15,752 nucleotides of DNA from Heyndrickxia sporothermodurans. GTDB lineage: Bacteria > Bacillota > Bacilli > Bacillales > Bacillaceae_C. The stretch is taken from NCBI RefSeq assembly GCF_016785185.1, contig NZ_JAEKDY010000082.1; one strand, 5' to 3'. Of this stretch, positions 5,571-12,609 are shown piece by piece; the stretch's first letter is position 1; each line of letters opens with the position of its first letter. The notes under the pieces were generated by a model. It worked only from the letters and a program-made list of their open reading frames with translations, ran no database searches and was not told the origin of the DNA. Position numbers and translations under genes: made by a program.

Positions 5571-5584
5571 AGAACAAGCGTTCT
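5571..5584. promoter_or_regulatory. LexA (DinR)-like operator in the sda-yqeG gap
   Basis: AGAACAAGCGTTCT is a palindrome of GAAC-N4-GTTC. Against the Bacillus LexA consensus CGAACRNRYGTTYC it fits at every inner position and differs only at the two outermost bases. It is 3 bp from the nearest DnaA box. Binding has not been shown; the call rests on motif and position. Confidence 0.5.
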
Positions 5585-5586
5585 TT

Positions 5587-5685
5587 TTATCCACAAAGAG
5601 AAGTGGATAACTTGTGATTAATTTGTACATAAATCTTTTTAAGGTAGATAAGACAATGTGAATTTTGTGTATAAAGTTATCCACA
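5587..5685. promoter_or_regulatory. DnaA-box cluster between sda and yqeG
   Basis: Two perfect TTATCCACA boxes lie on the plus strand (5587-5595 and 5677-5685). On the minus strand are TTATACACA (5674-5666), which fits TTATNCACA, and TTATCCACT (5610-5602) with one mismatch. A weaker TTATGTACA lies at 5632-5624. Boxes 5587/5602 and 5666/5677 form two inverted pairs. B. subtilis has a DnaA-box cluster at this same junction, where DnaA controls sda and the cluster is thought to bind DnaA away from the origin. Confidence 0.85.
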
Positions 5686-5706
5686 GTGTTGGGATTTGAT
5701 GGATTT

Positions 5707-5713
5707 TGTCGAA
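5707..5713 (+). promoter_or_regulatory. possible Spo0A box
   Basis: TGTCGAA is an exact 0A-box core. It lies between the DnaA boxes and the yqeG promoter. A seven-base match can occur by chance, but Spo0A is the protein whose activation Sda restrains. Confidence 0.3.
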
Positions 5714-5750
5714 ATTTTTTAGTGTTCAGTTTTAATATTGTATTTTTATT

Positions 5751-5778
5751 TTGAATAAGGAATTAAAATTGGTATGAT
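5751..5778 (+). promoter_or_regulatory. promoter of the yqeG operon
   Basis: TTGAAT (5751-5756) and TATGAT (5773-5778) are 16 bp apart, with an extended -10 TGG (5770-5772). The predicted start near 5785 gives a leader of about 60 nt. It is the best promoter seen ahead of the eight-gene run. Confidence 0.65.
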
Positions 5779-5844
5779 AAAGTGTAATGAAAATTTCTTT
5801 TTGTAGGCCATATGTTCGTTGAATTTAGATTGGAGTGTCTATGA

Positions 5845-6363
5845 TTGTTGTTGAAAAAATTTTTGCCAAATGAACATGTAAAAAATGTCTTCTTCATTAA
5901 ACCAGAATCACTAAAAGAAAAAGGGATTAAAGCGATTATTACCGATTTAGATAATACATTAGTGGAATGGGATAGACCAAATGCAACACCTCAGCTCATT
6001 CAATGGTTTGAAGAAATGAAAAAACATAATATCCAAGTAACGATTGTATCGAATAATAATGAAAAAAGAGTAAAGGAATTTGCCGATCCTTTAGGTATTC
6101 CCTTTATTTTTTTGGCGAGGAAACCATTAACAAAGGCTTTTAATCGTGCAGTTAAATTGATGGGGGTTAGGAAGGAAGAAACCGTTGTAATTGGTGACCA
6201 ATTACTTACGGACGTACTTGGTGGAAACCGTAGTGGTTTTTATACGATCCTTGTCATTCCTGTGGCACAATCTGATGGATTCATGACTCGTTTTAATCGG
6301 AAAATAGAAAGACGAATCATGTCATCGTTTAAGCGAAAAGGATTAATTAATTGGGAGGATTAA
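5845..6363 (+). CDS. yqeG: YqeG, HAD-superfamily phosphatase, subfamily IIIA
   Basis: This 172-aa HAD phosphatase has motif I DLDNT (Asp34 nucleophile, Asp36 acid), motif II in VSNNN (Ser69), motif III Lys93 in ARKP, and motif IV GDQLLTD (Asp118, Asp123). It lacks a large cap domain. YqeG proteins are related to the PGP phosphatases of mitochondria and plastids, so dephosphorylation of phosphatidylglycerophosphate at the membrane is a reasonable but unproven role. Two phospholipid genes lie just upstream. TTG 5845 follows GGAGTG (5832-5837); TTG 5848 is also possible and would match the MLKKF start of B. subtilis YqeG. It is the first gene of the operon; its stop is 2 nt before yqeH. Confidence 0.92.
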   Translation: MLLKKFLPNEHVKNVFFIKPESLKEKGIKAIITDLDNTLVEWDRPNATPQLIQWFEEMKKHNIQVTIVSNNNEKRVKEFADPLGIPFIFLARKPLTKAFNRAVKLMGVRKEETVVIGDQLLTDVLGGNRSGFYTILVIPVAQSDGFMTRFNRKIERRIMSSFKRKGLINWED

Positions 6364-6365
6364 CA

Positions 6366-7466
6366 TTGACAGAATATACGTGTATTGGTTGTGGAGTAGC
6401 CGTACAAACAGAAAATCCGAATGAACTTGGTTACGCTCCACCGTCTAGTTTAAATAAGGAAACATTAATTTGCCAGCGTTGTTTCCGTTTAAAACATTAT
6501 AATGAGGTACAGGATGTATCGCTTACTGACGACGATTTTTTAAAAATACTAAATGGTCTTGGAACCATGGATGGGTTAATTGTTAAAATCGTTGATATCT
6601 TCGATTTTAATGGAAGCTGGTTACCTGGTCTTCATCGTTTTGTCGGAAAGAATCCAATCCTTCTTATCGGTAATAAAGAAGATTTATTGCCTAAATCTGT
6701 TAAGCGTGCTAAGCTTACAAACTGGATGAAACAACAGGCGAAACAGTTAGGACTTCAGCCAGTGGATGTTCTGCTCGTCAGCGCGACAAAAGGTCATTCC
6801 ATTGATGAAGCAATGGAGGCAATAGATCATTATCGGGAAGGTAAGGATGTCTATGTAGTTGGATGTACAAACGTCGGGAAATCTACGTTTATCAATCGAA
6901 TTATAAAAAATGTTACTGGGGAAAATGATGTGATTACAACCTCTCACTTTCCGGGTACAACATTGGATATGATTGAAATTCCACTAAGTGACGGCAGTGC
7001 ATTAATTGATACACCGGGAATTATTAATCATCATCAAATGGCCCATTTCGTTCATAAGAAAGACTTAAAGGTCATTACACCGAAAAAAGAAATTAAGCCA
7101 ACCATTTTTCAATTAAATGAAGGACAAACATTATTTTTTGGTGGGCTGGCACGTTTAGATTACCTAACTGGTGGAAGAAGATCACTTGTTTGTTACGTAT
7201 CTAATGAATTGAAAATTCATCGGACGAAAGTAGATAATGCTGATCAACTATATGAGAAACATGTTGGGGACATGCTGCAACCTCCAAGAAAAAATGATTT
7301 GGACGAATTTCCTCAGTTAGTCCGTCATGAATTTATGATTAAAGAGGGGAAAACGGATATTGTCTTTTCCGGACTTGGGTGGGTAACCATCAATGAGCCG
7401 GGGGCAAAGATTGCTGCATACGTACCAAAAGGCGTTAACGTGATGATTAGGCCATCACTTATATAG
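6366..7466 (+). CDS. yqeH: YqeH, circularly permuted ribosome-assembly GTPase
   Basis: This GTPase is needed for 30S ribosomal subunit maturation. The 366-aa product, the same length as in B. subtilis, opens with a zinc finger (Cys6/Cys9 in CIGC, Cys36/Cys39 in CQRC). GTPase motifs are in permuted order: G4 NKED (103-106), then G1 GCTNVGKS (166-173), and G3 DTPG (215-218). A C-terminal domain follows, with AYVPKGVNVMI near the end. The start is TTG 6366, 7 nt behind GGGAGG (6353-6358). An upstream in-frame TTG at 6351 overlaps the binding site and was rejected. The site lies in the last codons of yqeG, so translation is probably coupled. Confidence 0.95.
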   Translation: MTEYTCIGCGVAVQTENPNELGYAPPSSLNKETLICQRCFRLKHYNEVQDVSLTDDDFLKILNGLGTMDGLIVKIVDIFDFNGSWLPGLHRFVGKNPILLIGNKEDLLPKSVKRAKLTNWMKQQAKQLGLQPVDVLLVSATKGHSIDEAMEAIDHYREGKDVYVVGCTNVGKSTFINRIIKNVTGENDVITTSHFPGTTLDMIEIPLSDGSALIDTPGIINHHQMAHFVHKKDLKVITPKKEIKPTIFQLNEGQTLFFGGLARLDYLTGGRRSLVCYVSNELKIHRTKVDNADQLYEKHVGDMLQPPRKNDLDEFPQLVRHEFMIKEGKTDIVFSGLGWVTINEPGAKIAAYVPKGVNVMIRPSLI

Positions 7467-7497
7467 ACAATAAATATCATTAAAAGGGGTAATGGCT

Positions 7498-8349
7498 ATG
7501 GGAAACTTATATGGGGTTATCGGAGATCCAATTGCACATTCTTTGTCACCGCTAATGCATAATGATGCATTTCGATCTTTACAGTTAGATCATGTTTATT
7601 ATCCTTTTCATGTTACTCCTAGTCATTTAACAGATGCAGTAAAAGGAATGAAGGCACTTGGAATAAATGGTTTTAATGTGACCATTCCCCATAAAGTTAC
7701 TATTCTTCCTTTACTAGACAAAATTGATCCATTAGCAAAAGCAATTGGTGCAGTGAATACCGTTGTCCGCGAAAAGAATGAATTAGTTGGCTATAATTCT
7801 GATGGATTAGGATTTATTCGTGCATTAAAAGAAGAATGGAAAACGGATCTTGAAAATGAAAAGGTATTAATTATTGGAGCAGGCGGTGCAGCAAAGGCAA
7901 TTTTCTATTCGCTTGTTTATGATGGCGTACGAACGATTGATATTTGTAACCGTACACCTGAACGTGCGACACAACTTGTTCAGTCCTGCCCTTTTCCTTC
8001 GCGGACAAATGTATTGTTGATGGAGGAAGCAGAAGAAAAGTTAGGGGAATACACTTTACTAATCCAGACGACATCTATCGGGATGAGTCCGAATATTACT
8101 GTCTCACCGATTTCAATACATAATATAAAACCGGGTACACATGTAGTGGATATTATTTATAATCCTTTTGAAACGATGATTTTAAAAGAAGCAAAGCTAA
8201 AAGGTGCTACAACTAGTAATGGACTTGGAATGTTTATTTACCAAGGGGCGATCGCCTTTGAGAAATGGACCAGTCAAACTCCAAATATTAATCGAATGAA
8301 AAAAATAGTAACAAATCATTTAGGAGGAAATATTCATGTTAACAGGTAA
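7498..8349 (+). CDS. aroE: shikimate dehydrogenase
   Basis: This enzyme reduces 3-dehydroshikimate to shikimate with NADPH in aromatic amino acid synthesis. The 283-aa product has the shikimate-binding serines 15 and 17 in HSLSP, catalytic Lys66 in NVTIPHK, Asn87, Asp102 in NSDG, and the NADP-binding loop GAGGAA (127-132). ATG 7498 is 8 nt after AAGGGG (7484-7489). ATG 7492, two codons earlier, is too close to it. It lies 31 nt after yqeH in the operon, and its last 14 nt overlap yqeI. The B. subtilis orthologue is called aroD. Confidence 0.95.
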   Translation: MGNLYGVIGDPIAHSLSPLMHNDAFRSLQLDHVYYPFHVTPSHLTDAVKGMKALGINGFNVTIPHKVTILPLLDKIDPLAKAIGAVNTVVREKNELVGYNSDGLGFIRALKEEWKTDLENEKVLIIGAGGAAKAIFYSLVYDGVRTIDICNRTPERATQLVQSCPFPSRTNVLLMEEAEEKLGEYTLLIQTTSIGMSPNITVSPISIHNIKPGTHVVDIIYNPFETMILKEAKLKGATTSNGLGMFIYQGAIAFEKWTSQTPNINRMKKIVTNHLGGNIHVNR

Positions 8350-8626
8350 ACAAAAGCGATTTTTACGTTCAAAGGCCCATCATTTAAATCCTATTTTTCA
8401 AGTTGGAAAAGGCGGAGTGAATGATAATATGATTAAACAAATTTCAGAGGCACTAGAAGCTCGTGAATTAATCAAAGTAAGTATTTTGCAAAATTGTGAT
8501 GAAGATCGCGATACTGTAGCAAAAAGTCTATCAGAAGGATCAAAAGCCGAGTTAGTTCAAATTATCGGAAACATGATTGTCCTTTATAAAGAATCAAATG
8601 AAAATAAGCAAATCACGCTTCCCTAG
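8336..8626 (+). CDS. yhbY: YqeI/YhbY, CRM-domain RNA-binding ribosome-assembly protein
   Basis: This 96-aa protein is a single CRS1-YhbY (CRM) domain. The conserved loop GKGG is at residues 24-27, after LRSKAHHLNPIFQV, and EALEARELIKV follows in the second half. YhbY in E. coli binds pre-50S particles; the Bacillus orthologue is yqeI. The ATG at 8336 has a strong TAGGAGGA (8321-8328). It overlaps the end of aroE by 14 nt, so its ribosome binding site lies inside aroE. Other ribosome genes of the operon are yqeH and rsfS. Confidence 0.92.
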   Translation: MLTGKQKRFLRSKAHHLNPIFQVGKGGVNDNMIKQISEALEARELIKVSILQNCDEDRDTVAKSLSEGSKAELVQIIGNMIVLYKESNENKQITLP

Positions 8627-8634
8627 GTAGTATT

Positions 8635-9210
8635 ATGAAGAAACGAGTCGGAATTTTAGGTGGCACATTTGATCCGCCGCATCTTGGGCATTTAATTGTG
8701 GCAAATGAAGTTTGGCAGGCTTTAAAGTTAGATGAAGTACGTTTCATGCCAAATCAAGAACCACCCCATAAAGAACGGAAAAGTAATGTGACAAATGAGG
8801 ATCGAAAAAAAATGCTTTCGATGTCAATTGCAGATCACCCTCATTTTTCCATTGAACTCATTGAATATGAAAGGGATGGACGTTCATATACATATGACAC
8901 GATGAAGTTGTTAAAGTCGCGAGAACCAGATGTGGATTTTTTCTTTATTATTGGTGCGGATATGATTGAATATTTACCGAAGTGGTACAATATTGAAAAG
9001 CTTAGCGAGCTAGTCCAATTTGTAGGAGTAAATAGGCCAGGGCATTCAGAGCAAACCCAATATCCAATAATAAATATTAGAATTCCTGATATTAATTTAT
9101 CCTCGACGATTATTCGAAATAAGATTCAGATGAGACAATCCATCAAATATTTAGTAAAAGATGAAGTCGTGGAATATATAAAGGAGCACGAATTATATGG
9201 AAAGGAATAA
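8635..9210 (+). CDS. nadD: nicotinate-nucleotide adenylyltransferase
   Basis: This enzyme joins nicotinate mononucleotide and ATP to form deamido-NAD, an essential step of NAD synthesis. The 191-aa product has the nucleotidyltransferase signature GGTFDPPHLGH (9-19) and the second motif SSTIIR (156-161). The family's length is normal. The start ATG 8635 has only a poor binding site (TAGGTAGT), 8 nt after yqeI. It may rely on coupling to upstream translation. It overlaps yqeK by 14 nt. Confidence 0.95.
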   Translation: MKKRVGILGGTFDPPHLGHLIVANEVWQALKLDEVRFMPNQEPPHKERKSNVTNEDRKKMLSMSIADHPHFSIELIEYERDGRSYTYDTMKLLKSREPDVDFFFIIGADMIEYLPKWYNIEKLSELVQFVGVNRPGHSEQTQYPIINIRIPDINLSSTIIRNKIQMRQSIKYLVKDEVVEYIKEHELYGKE

Positions 9211-9781
9211 AGCGTTACAATTAGTAGCTGAACAACTTACGGAAAAGCGCTATATCCATACATTAGGAGTGGCGGATACGGCTGTTCACTTAGCTGAAAA
9301 ATATCAAGTGGATGTAAAAAAGGCTGAATTGGCGGCAATTTTTCATGATTATGCCAAATTTCGACCTCTCAATGAAATGAAACAAATTATCGTTCAACAA
9401 AAATTTGATGAACAACTACTACATTATAATCCCGAATTATGGCATGCACCTGTTGGAGCTTATTTAGTTCAACAAGAAGCTGGAATTCAAGATTTAGATA
9501 TATTGGATGCCATTCGTTATCATACTTCTGGCAGAAAAAATATGACTGATCTGGAAAAGGTCATTTATATTGCCGATTATATTGAACCTGGTCGGAGTTT
9601 TCCGGGAGTGGAGGAAGCAAGAAAAATTGCTGATAAAGATTTGGATGAAGCATTATTGTTTTCAGTACGAAATACGATTCAATTTTTGATAAGTAAACAT
9701 CAAGCTGTGTACCCGGATACTTTTGAATTATATAATGATATCGTCATGAAAAAGGAGAGATATATGCATGGAGAAAAATGA
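9197..9781 (+). CDS. yqeK: YqeK, HD-domain diadenosine tetraphosphate hydrolase
   Basis: This 194-aa HD-domain phosphohydrolase matches YqeK, which splits Ap4A symmetrically into two ADP in Firmicutes that lack ApaH. Metal ligands fit the family: His21, His50-Asp51 (FHDYAKF), His83 (WHAPVGA), His109 (RYHTSG) and Asp127 (YIADYIE). The ATG at 9197 follows AAGGAG (9181-9186) in the end of nadD. It overlaps nadD by 14 nt and rsfS by 14 nt. Placing it beside NadD, an adenylyltransferase, and ribosome factors suggests a nucleotide stress link, which is inference. Confidence 0.93.
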   Translation: MERNKALQLVAEQLTEKRYIHTLGVADTAVHLAEKYQVDVKKAELAAIFHDYAKFRPLNEMKQIIVQQKFDEQLLHYNPELWHAPVGAYLVQQEAGIQDLDILDAIRYHTSGRKNMTDLEKVIYIADYIEPGRSFPGVEEARKIADKDLDEALLFSVRNTIQFLISKHQAVYPDTFELYNDIVMKKERYMHGEK

Positions 9782-10124
9782 ACTATTATTGATGGCAGTT
9801 AAAGCAGCAGATGATAAACGAGCAGAGGACATCGTCGTTTTAAATATGAAAGGAATCTCACTAATTGCCGATTATTTTTTAATTTGTCATGGGAACTCAG
9901 ACAAGCAAGTACAAGCAATTGCTAATGAGTTAAAAGATAAGGCGGAGGAAACCGGCTATCATGTAAGAAGAATGGAAGGTTATGATGAAGGGAAATGGGT
10001 GTTAATCGACCTTGGAGATGTTGTCGCCCACGTCTTCCATCGTGATGAACGGACATATTATAATTTAGAACGCCTTTGGGGTGATGCACCAACTGTAGAT
10101 GTTCAAAGTGAGCTAACACCATGA
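9768..10124 (+). CDS. rsfS: RsfS, ribosomal silencing factor
   Basis: RsfS (YqeL/YbeB, formerly DUF143) binds protein L14 of the 50S subunit and stops it joining the 30S subunit when nutrients run low. The 118-aa product shows the family's core: DIVVLNMKGIS, ADYFLICHGNS, then EGYDEGKWVLIDLGDVVAHVF and RTYYNLERLWGDA. ATG 9768 is about 9 nt after AAAGGAGAG (9751-9759). It overlaps yqeK by 14 nt and yqeM by 4 nt (ATGA). Confidence 0.95.
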   Translation: MEKNELLLMAVKAADDKRAEDIVVLNMKGISLIADYFLICHGNSDKQVQAIANELKDKAEETGYHVRRMEGYDEGKWVLIDLGDVVAHVFHRDERTYYNLERLWGDAPTVDVQSELTP

Positions 10125-10867
10125 ATTATGGGGACTTTGCCTATGTGTATGATTTCCTCATGCAAGATGTCCCATATGACAAATGGCTAGAATTCTTTCA
10201 AAAGAAGGCAAACATATATAATGCTCCAGGAAAAAAAGTAATGGATTTGGCATGTGGCACCGGCGAATTGTCAATAAGATTAGCCAAATTAGGCTATCAA
10301 GTTACGGGTGTTGATTTGTCAGAAGATATGTTAATGGTTACCAGTCAAAAAGCAAATAAGGAGTCTGTTCAACTAAGTTTATTTCAGCAAAATATGAGCC
10401 AGTTAGAGGGACTCGGAGTATATGATGTTATTACCGTTTTTTGCGATTCTTTAAACTACTTGTCTTCTCCTCATGAAGTGCAAGAATCATTTAAGAGAAT
10501 TCATGATCATTTACAGGTGAATGGTTTGTTTTTCTTCGACATTCATTCGATTTATAAGATGGAGCATATTTTTTCCAATCAAACGTTTACGGAAATCGAG
10601 GATGAAGTTTCATACATATGGAATTGTTTTGAAGGAGAAAATCCGTATTCGGTTGAACATGAATTAACTTTTTTCGTATTGGATGAAAAAACGGATCAAT
10701 ATTCAAGATTTGATGAACTACATAAACAAAGAACATATACTGAAGATGATTATCATTTATGGTTGAATGAAGCGGGTTTTGACGTTCTGGAAGTCTCAGC
10801 TGATTTTGCAAATGAAAAACCAAAAGAGGATTCAGAAAGAATCTTTTTTGTATGCAGGAAAAAATAA
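10121..10867 (+). CDS. yqeM: YqeM, putative SAM-dependent methyltransferase
   Basis: This 248-aa class I methyltransferase has motif I DLACGTGE (42-49) and an acidic loop ending the second strand (TGVDLSEDML). The substrate is unknown. The gene begins with ATGA overlapping the rsfS stop, and the binding site is weak (AAAGTGAG, 10105-10112), so translation is probably coupled to rsfS. It is the last gene of the operon; a strong terminator follows. Confidence 0.9.
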   Translation: MNYGDFAYVYDFLMQDVPYDKWLEFFQKKANIYNAPGKKVMDLACGTGELSIRLAKLGYQVTGVDLSEDMLMVTSQKANKESVQLSLFQQNMSQLEGLGVYDVITVFCDSLNYLSSPHEVQESFKRIHDHLQVNGLFFFDIHSIYKMEHIFSNQTFTEIEDEVSYIWNCFEGENPYSVEHELTFFVLDEKTDQYSRFDELHKQRTYTEDDYHLWLNEAGFDVLEVSADFANEKPKEDSERIFFVCRKK

Positions 10868-10875
10868 ACATGACT

Positions 10876-10919
10876 AAAAGTCGGTTTTCAAAAATATTTT
10901 GTGAAAACCGACTTTTTTT
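10876..10919. terminator. terminator between convergent yqeM and comER
   Basis: A 15-bp stem, AAAAGTCGGTTTTCA (10876-10890) with TGAAAACCGACTTTT (10902-10916), ends in seven T residues on the plus strand (10913-10919). The A-rich left flank allows some function for comER in the other direction. Confidence 0.9.
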
Positions 10920-10930
10920 GAAGGAATTTC

Positions 10931-11770
10931 TCAATGATTGTCGAAAGTATTATTAGTAAATTGTTTGTTCACTAACTCTAAATCCTCTTTGAACTTTTCG
11001 TGTGTCGCTTCAAAAAGTTTTTCGAATACATCGCCAAGCTCCGCCTCAAGAACCTTAATGCCTTCTCCGGTAATTCCGCCTTTAACACATACTTTTTCTT
11101 GTAAGGTTGGCAATGAATAGTACCCAATTTTAAGTAATTCACCTAGACCTACTAACATTTCACCGGTTAAGATTGTTGCCGTTGTTTGATCAATATCTGT
11201 TTTTGCCACTGCCCCATCAATAAATCGTTGCGAAATATAACTAAAAAAAGCTGGTCCGCAACTGACGATATCTGAGGACACCCTTGTAATCTTTTGGTCA
11301 ATTTCTATCGGTTTAGAAATGTAGGAAAATAACTCTTGTATTTTTCTTTTCCAATGTTCATCGCATTTTTCACTAAAAGAAAGTAAGGAAACTCCCGACA
11401 ATGCTCGATTCGTAATACTCGGTATTGCTCTTGCACAAGCTGTATCTAAAACCGAATCTAATTGTTCGACAGATATTGGACTCGTAATTGAAACAACACA
11501 TTTATCAGTAGTAAATAAAGGTTGGTTTTGTTTTATTAATGGGTATATGTCATGTGGTTTAACACAAATAAAGATTAACTCCGAATGTTTAATGACATCA
11601 GCCGAATTTTCGCAAACATGTATCGTTGGATACTTATCTTGAAGGATTTCCGCTTTCGTCCGAGTTCGGTTAGTTATATAGAAATCGGAAGGTGAAATTG
11701 CCTTACCATGTATAAATGATTCAACAAGTATACTCCCCATGTTTCCAGTTCCAATGATACCTACTTTCAT
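10931..11770 (-). CDS. comER: ComER, ProC-like reductase family protein
   Basis: This 279-aa protein belongs to the pyrroline-5-carboxylate reductase family. It has an N-terminal NAD(P)-binding fold (MKVGIIGTGNMG, loop residues 7-12) and the C-terminal helical dimer domain (GPAFFSYISQRFIDGAV). Whether it is an active ProC is unclear; the name comes from its position opposite the comE operon. It has been linked to biofilm and sporulation control in the B. cereus group. ATG 11770 follows AAGGAGTG by about 7 nt. A start twelve codons further out, at 11806, overreaches that site. Minus strand, divergent from comEA. Confidence 0.92.
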   Translation of the reverse strand: MKVGIIGTGNMGSILVESFIHGKAISPSDFYITNRTRTKAEILQDKYPTIHVCENSADVIKHSELIFICVKPHDIYPLIKQNQPLFTTDKCVVSITSPISVEQLDSVLDTACARAIPSITNRALSGVSLLSFSEKCDEHWKRKIQELFSYISKPIEIDQKITRVSSDIVSCGPAFFSYISQRFIDGAVAKTDIDQTTATILTGEMLVGLGELLKIGYYSLPTLQEKVCVKGGITGEGIKVLEAELGDVFEKLFEATHEKFKEDLELVNKQFTNNTFDNH

Positions 11771-11812
11771 TTTCAACACTCCTTGAATTCTATATCCTAC
11801 ATCCATCCAAAT

Positions 11813-11841
11813 TTAGTTATCTACTCATAAAACTCTATGTT
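11813..11841 (+). promoter_or_regulatory. candidate comEA promoter
   Basis: TTAGTT (11813-11818) and TATGTT (11836-11841) are 17 bp apart, placing the start about 40 nt ahead of the TTG start. Neither box is strong. A ComK site (AAAA-N5-TTTT pairs) was sought and not found in the comER-comEA gap. Confidence 0.35.
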
Positions 11842-11887
11842 TCCATATCTGTCAGTATTCATGAAATTAAAAATAGAGGTGATTAGT

Positions 11888-12505
11888 TTGAGGAAAATTG
11901 TTGAACAATATAAGTTTCCACTTATCGTAATTGGAATTTTAGCTGTTGCATTTTATCTTTTTGTTAATAATTCTCATGATGAGATAAACGACAGCAATGA
12001 ATTTTCAAATACTTTTATTGAAAAAGAAACCGGAAAACCTCAAGAAGAAAAAGAAAGCAGCAATGAGTTGTCCAGAATCGTTGTTGATGTTAAAGGAGAG
12101 GTGATGAACCCGGGTATATATGAAGCAAGACCTGATGAACGGATTCAAGATCTTATAACGAGAGCAGGCGGATTTAAGAAAAAGGCCGATCAATCGAAAG
12201 TGAACTTAGCACAAAAAATAAAAGATGAGATGGTGATTTACGTTCCGAAAATCGGTGAAAAAACACCGGATATTTCCCTAAATAGTCCAACAGATTCTGT
12301 TGATGGTACAGAAAAAGTGAATATAAATAATGCGACGAGTGAACAACTCCAAACTATATCGGGAATTGGTCCAGCTAAAGCTGCAGCTATTATCGAGTAT
12401 AGGGAGAAGCAAGGTTTATTTAAAAGAATAGAGGACATTAAAAATGTGACCGGCATAGGGGATAAAACATTTGAAAAGTTAAAGGATGCTATTACAGTGG
12501 ATTAG
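11888..12505 (+). CDS. comEA: ComEA, competence DNA receptor
   Basis: This membrane-anchored protein binds incoming double-stranded DNA during natural transformation. The 205-aa product matches the B. subtilis length. An N-terminal membrane anchor (about 10-29) is followed by a linker rich in Glu and Ser. Next comes an SLBB domain (about 62-120, IVVDVKGEVMNPGIY), then the C-terminal helix-hairpin-helix DNA-binding region (about 142-205, VNINNATSEQL, SGIGPAKAAAI, TGIGDKTFEKL). TTG 11888 follows AGAGGTGAT (11875-11883). Starts at 11837 or 11861 are upstream of this site and would put extra residues before the anchor. Confidence 0.94.
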   Translation: MRKIVEQYKFPLIVIGILAVAFYLFVNNSHDEINDSNEFSNTFIEKETGKPQEEKESSNELSRIVVDVKGEVMNPGIYEARPDERIQDLITRAGGFKKKADQSKVNLAQKIKDEMVIYVPKIGEKTPDISLNSPTDSVDGTEKVNINNATSEQLQTISGIGPAKAAAIIEYREKQGLFKRIEDIKNVTGIGDKTFEKLKDAITVD

Positions 12506-12530
12506 TCAATCCTAAGCCATAATTTATTGT

Positions 12531-12560
12531 TTGACGAATAAAGATAGTTGACGCTACACT
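12531..12560 (+). promoter_or_regulatory. possible internal promoter before comEB
   Basis: TTGACG (12531-12536) and TACACT (12555-12560) are 18 bp apart. A second TTGACG lies at 12548-12553. The 104-bp comEA-comEB gap is unusually long for this operon, and a Spo0A-box match TGTCGAA lies at 12579-12585. Confidence 0.3.
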
Positions 12561-12609
12561 ATATGCAATAGGGGAATTTGTCGAATACTTGCTTGAAAGG
12601 AAGAAAAAT

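Noticed and set aside
5841..5873. Short out-of-frame ORF (ATG 5841) overlapping the yqeG start
   Set aside because: The ATG is only 3 nt from the ribosome binding site and the 10-residue peptide ends inside yqeG. The conserved YqeG start lies in the other frame.
11771..11887. ComK box upstream of comEA
   Set aside because: AAAACTCTATGTTT (11828-11842 region) looks suggestive, but the AAAA-N5-TTTT spacing is not met and no second box lies at the required distance.
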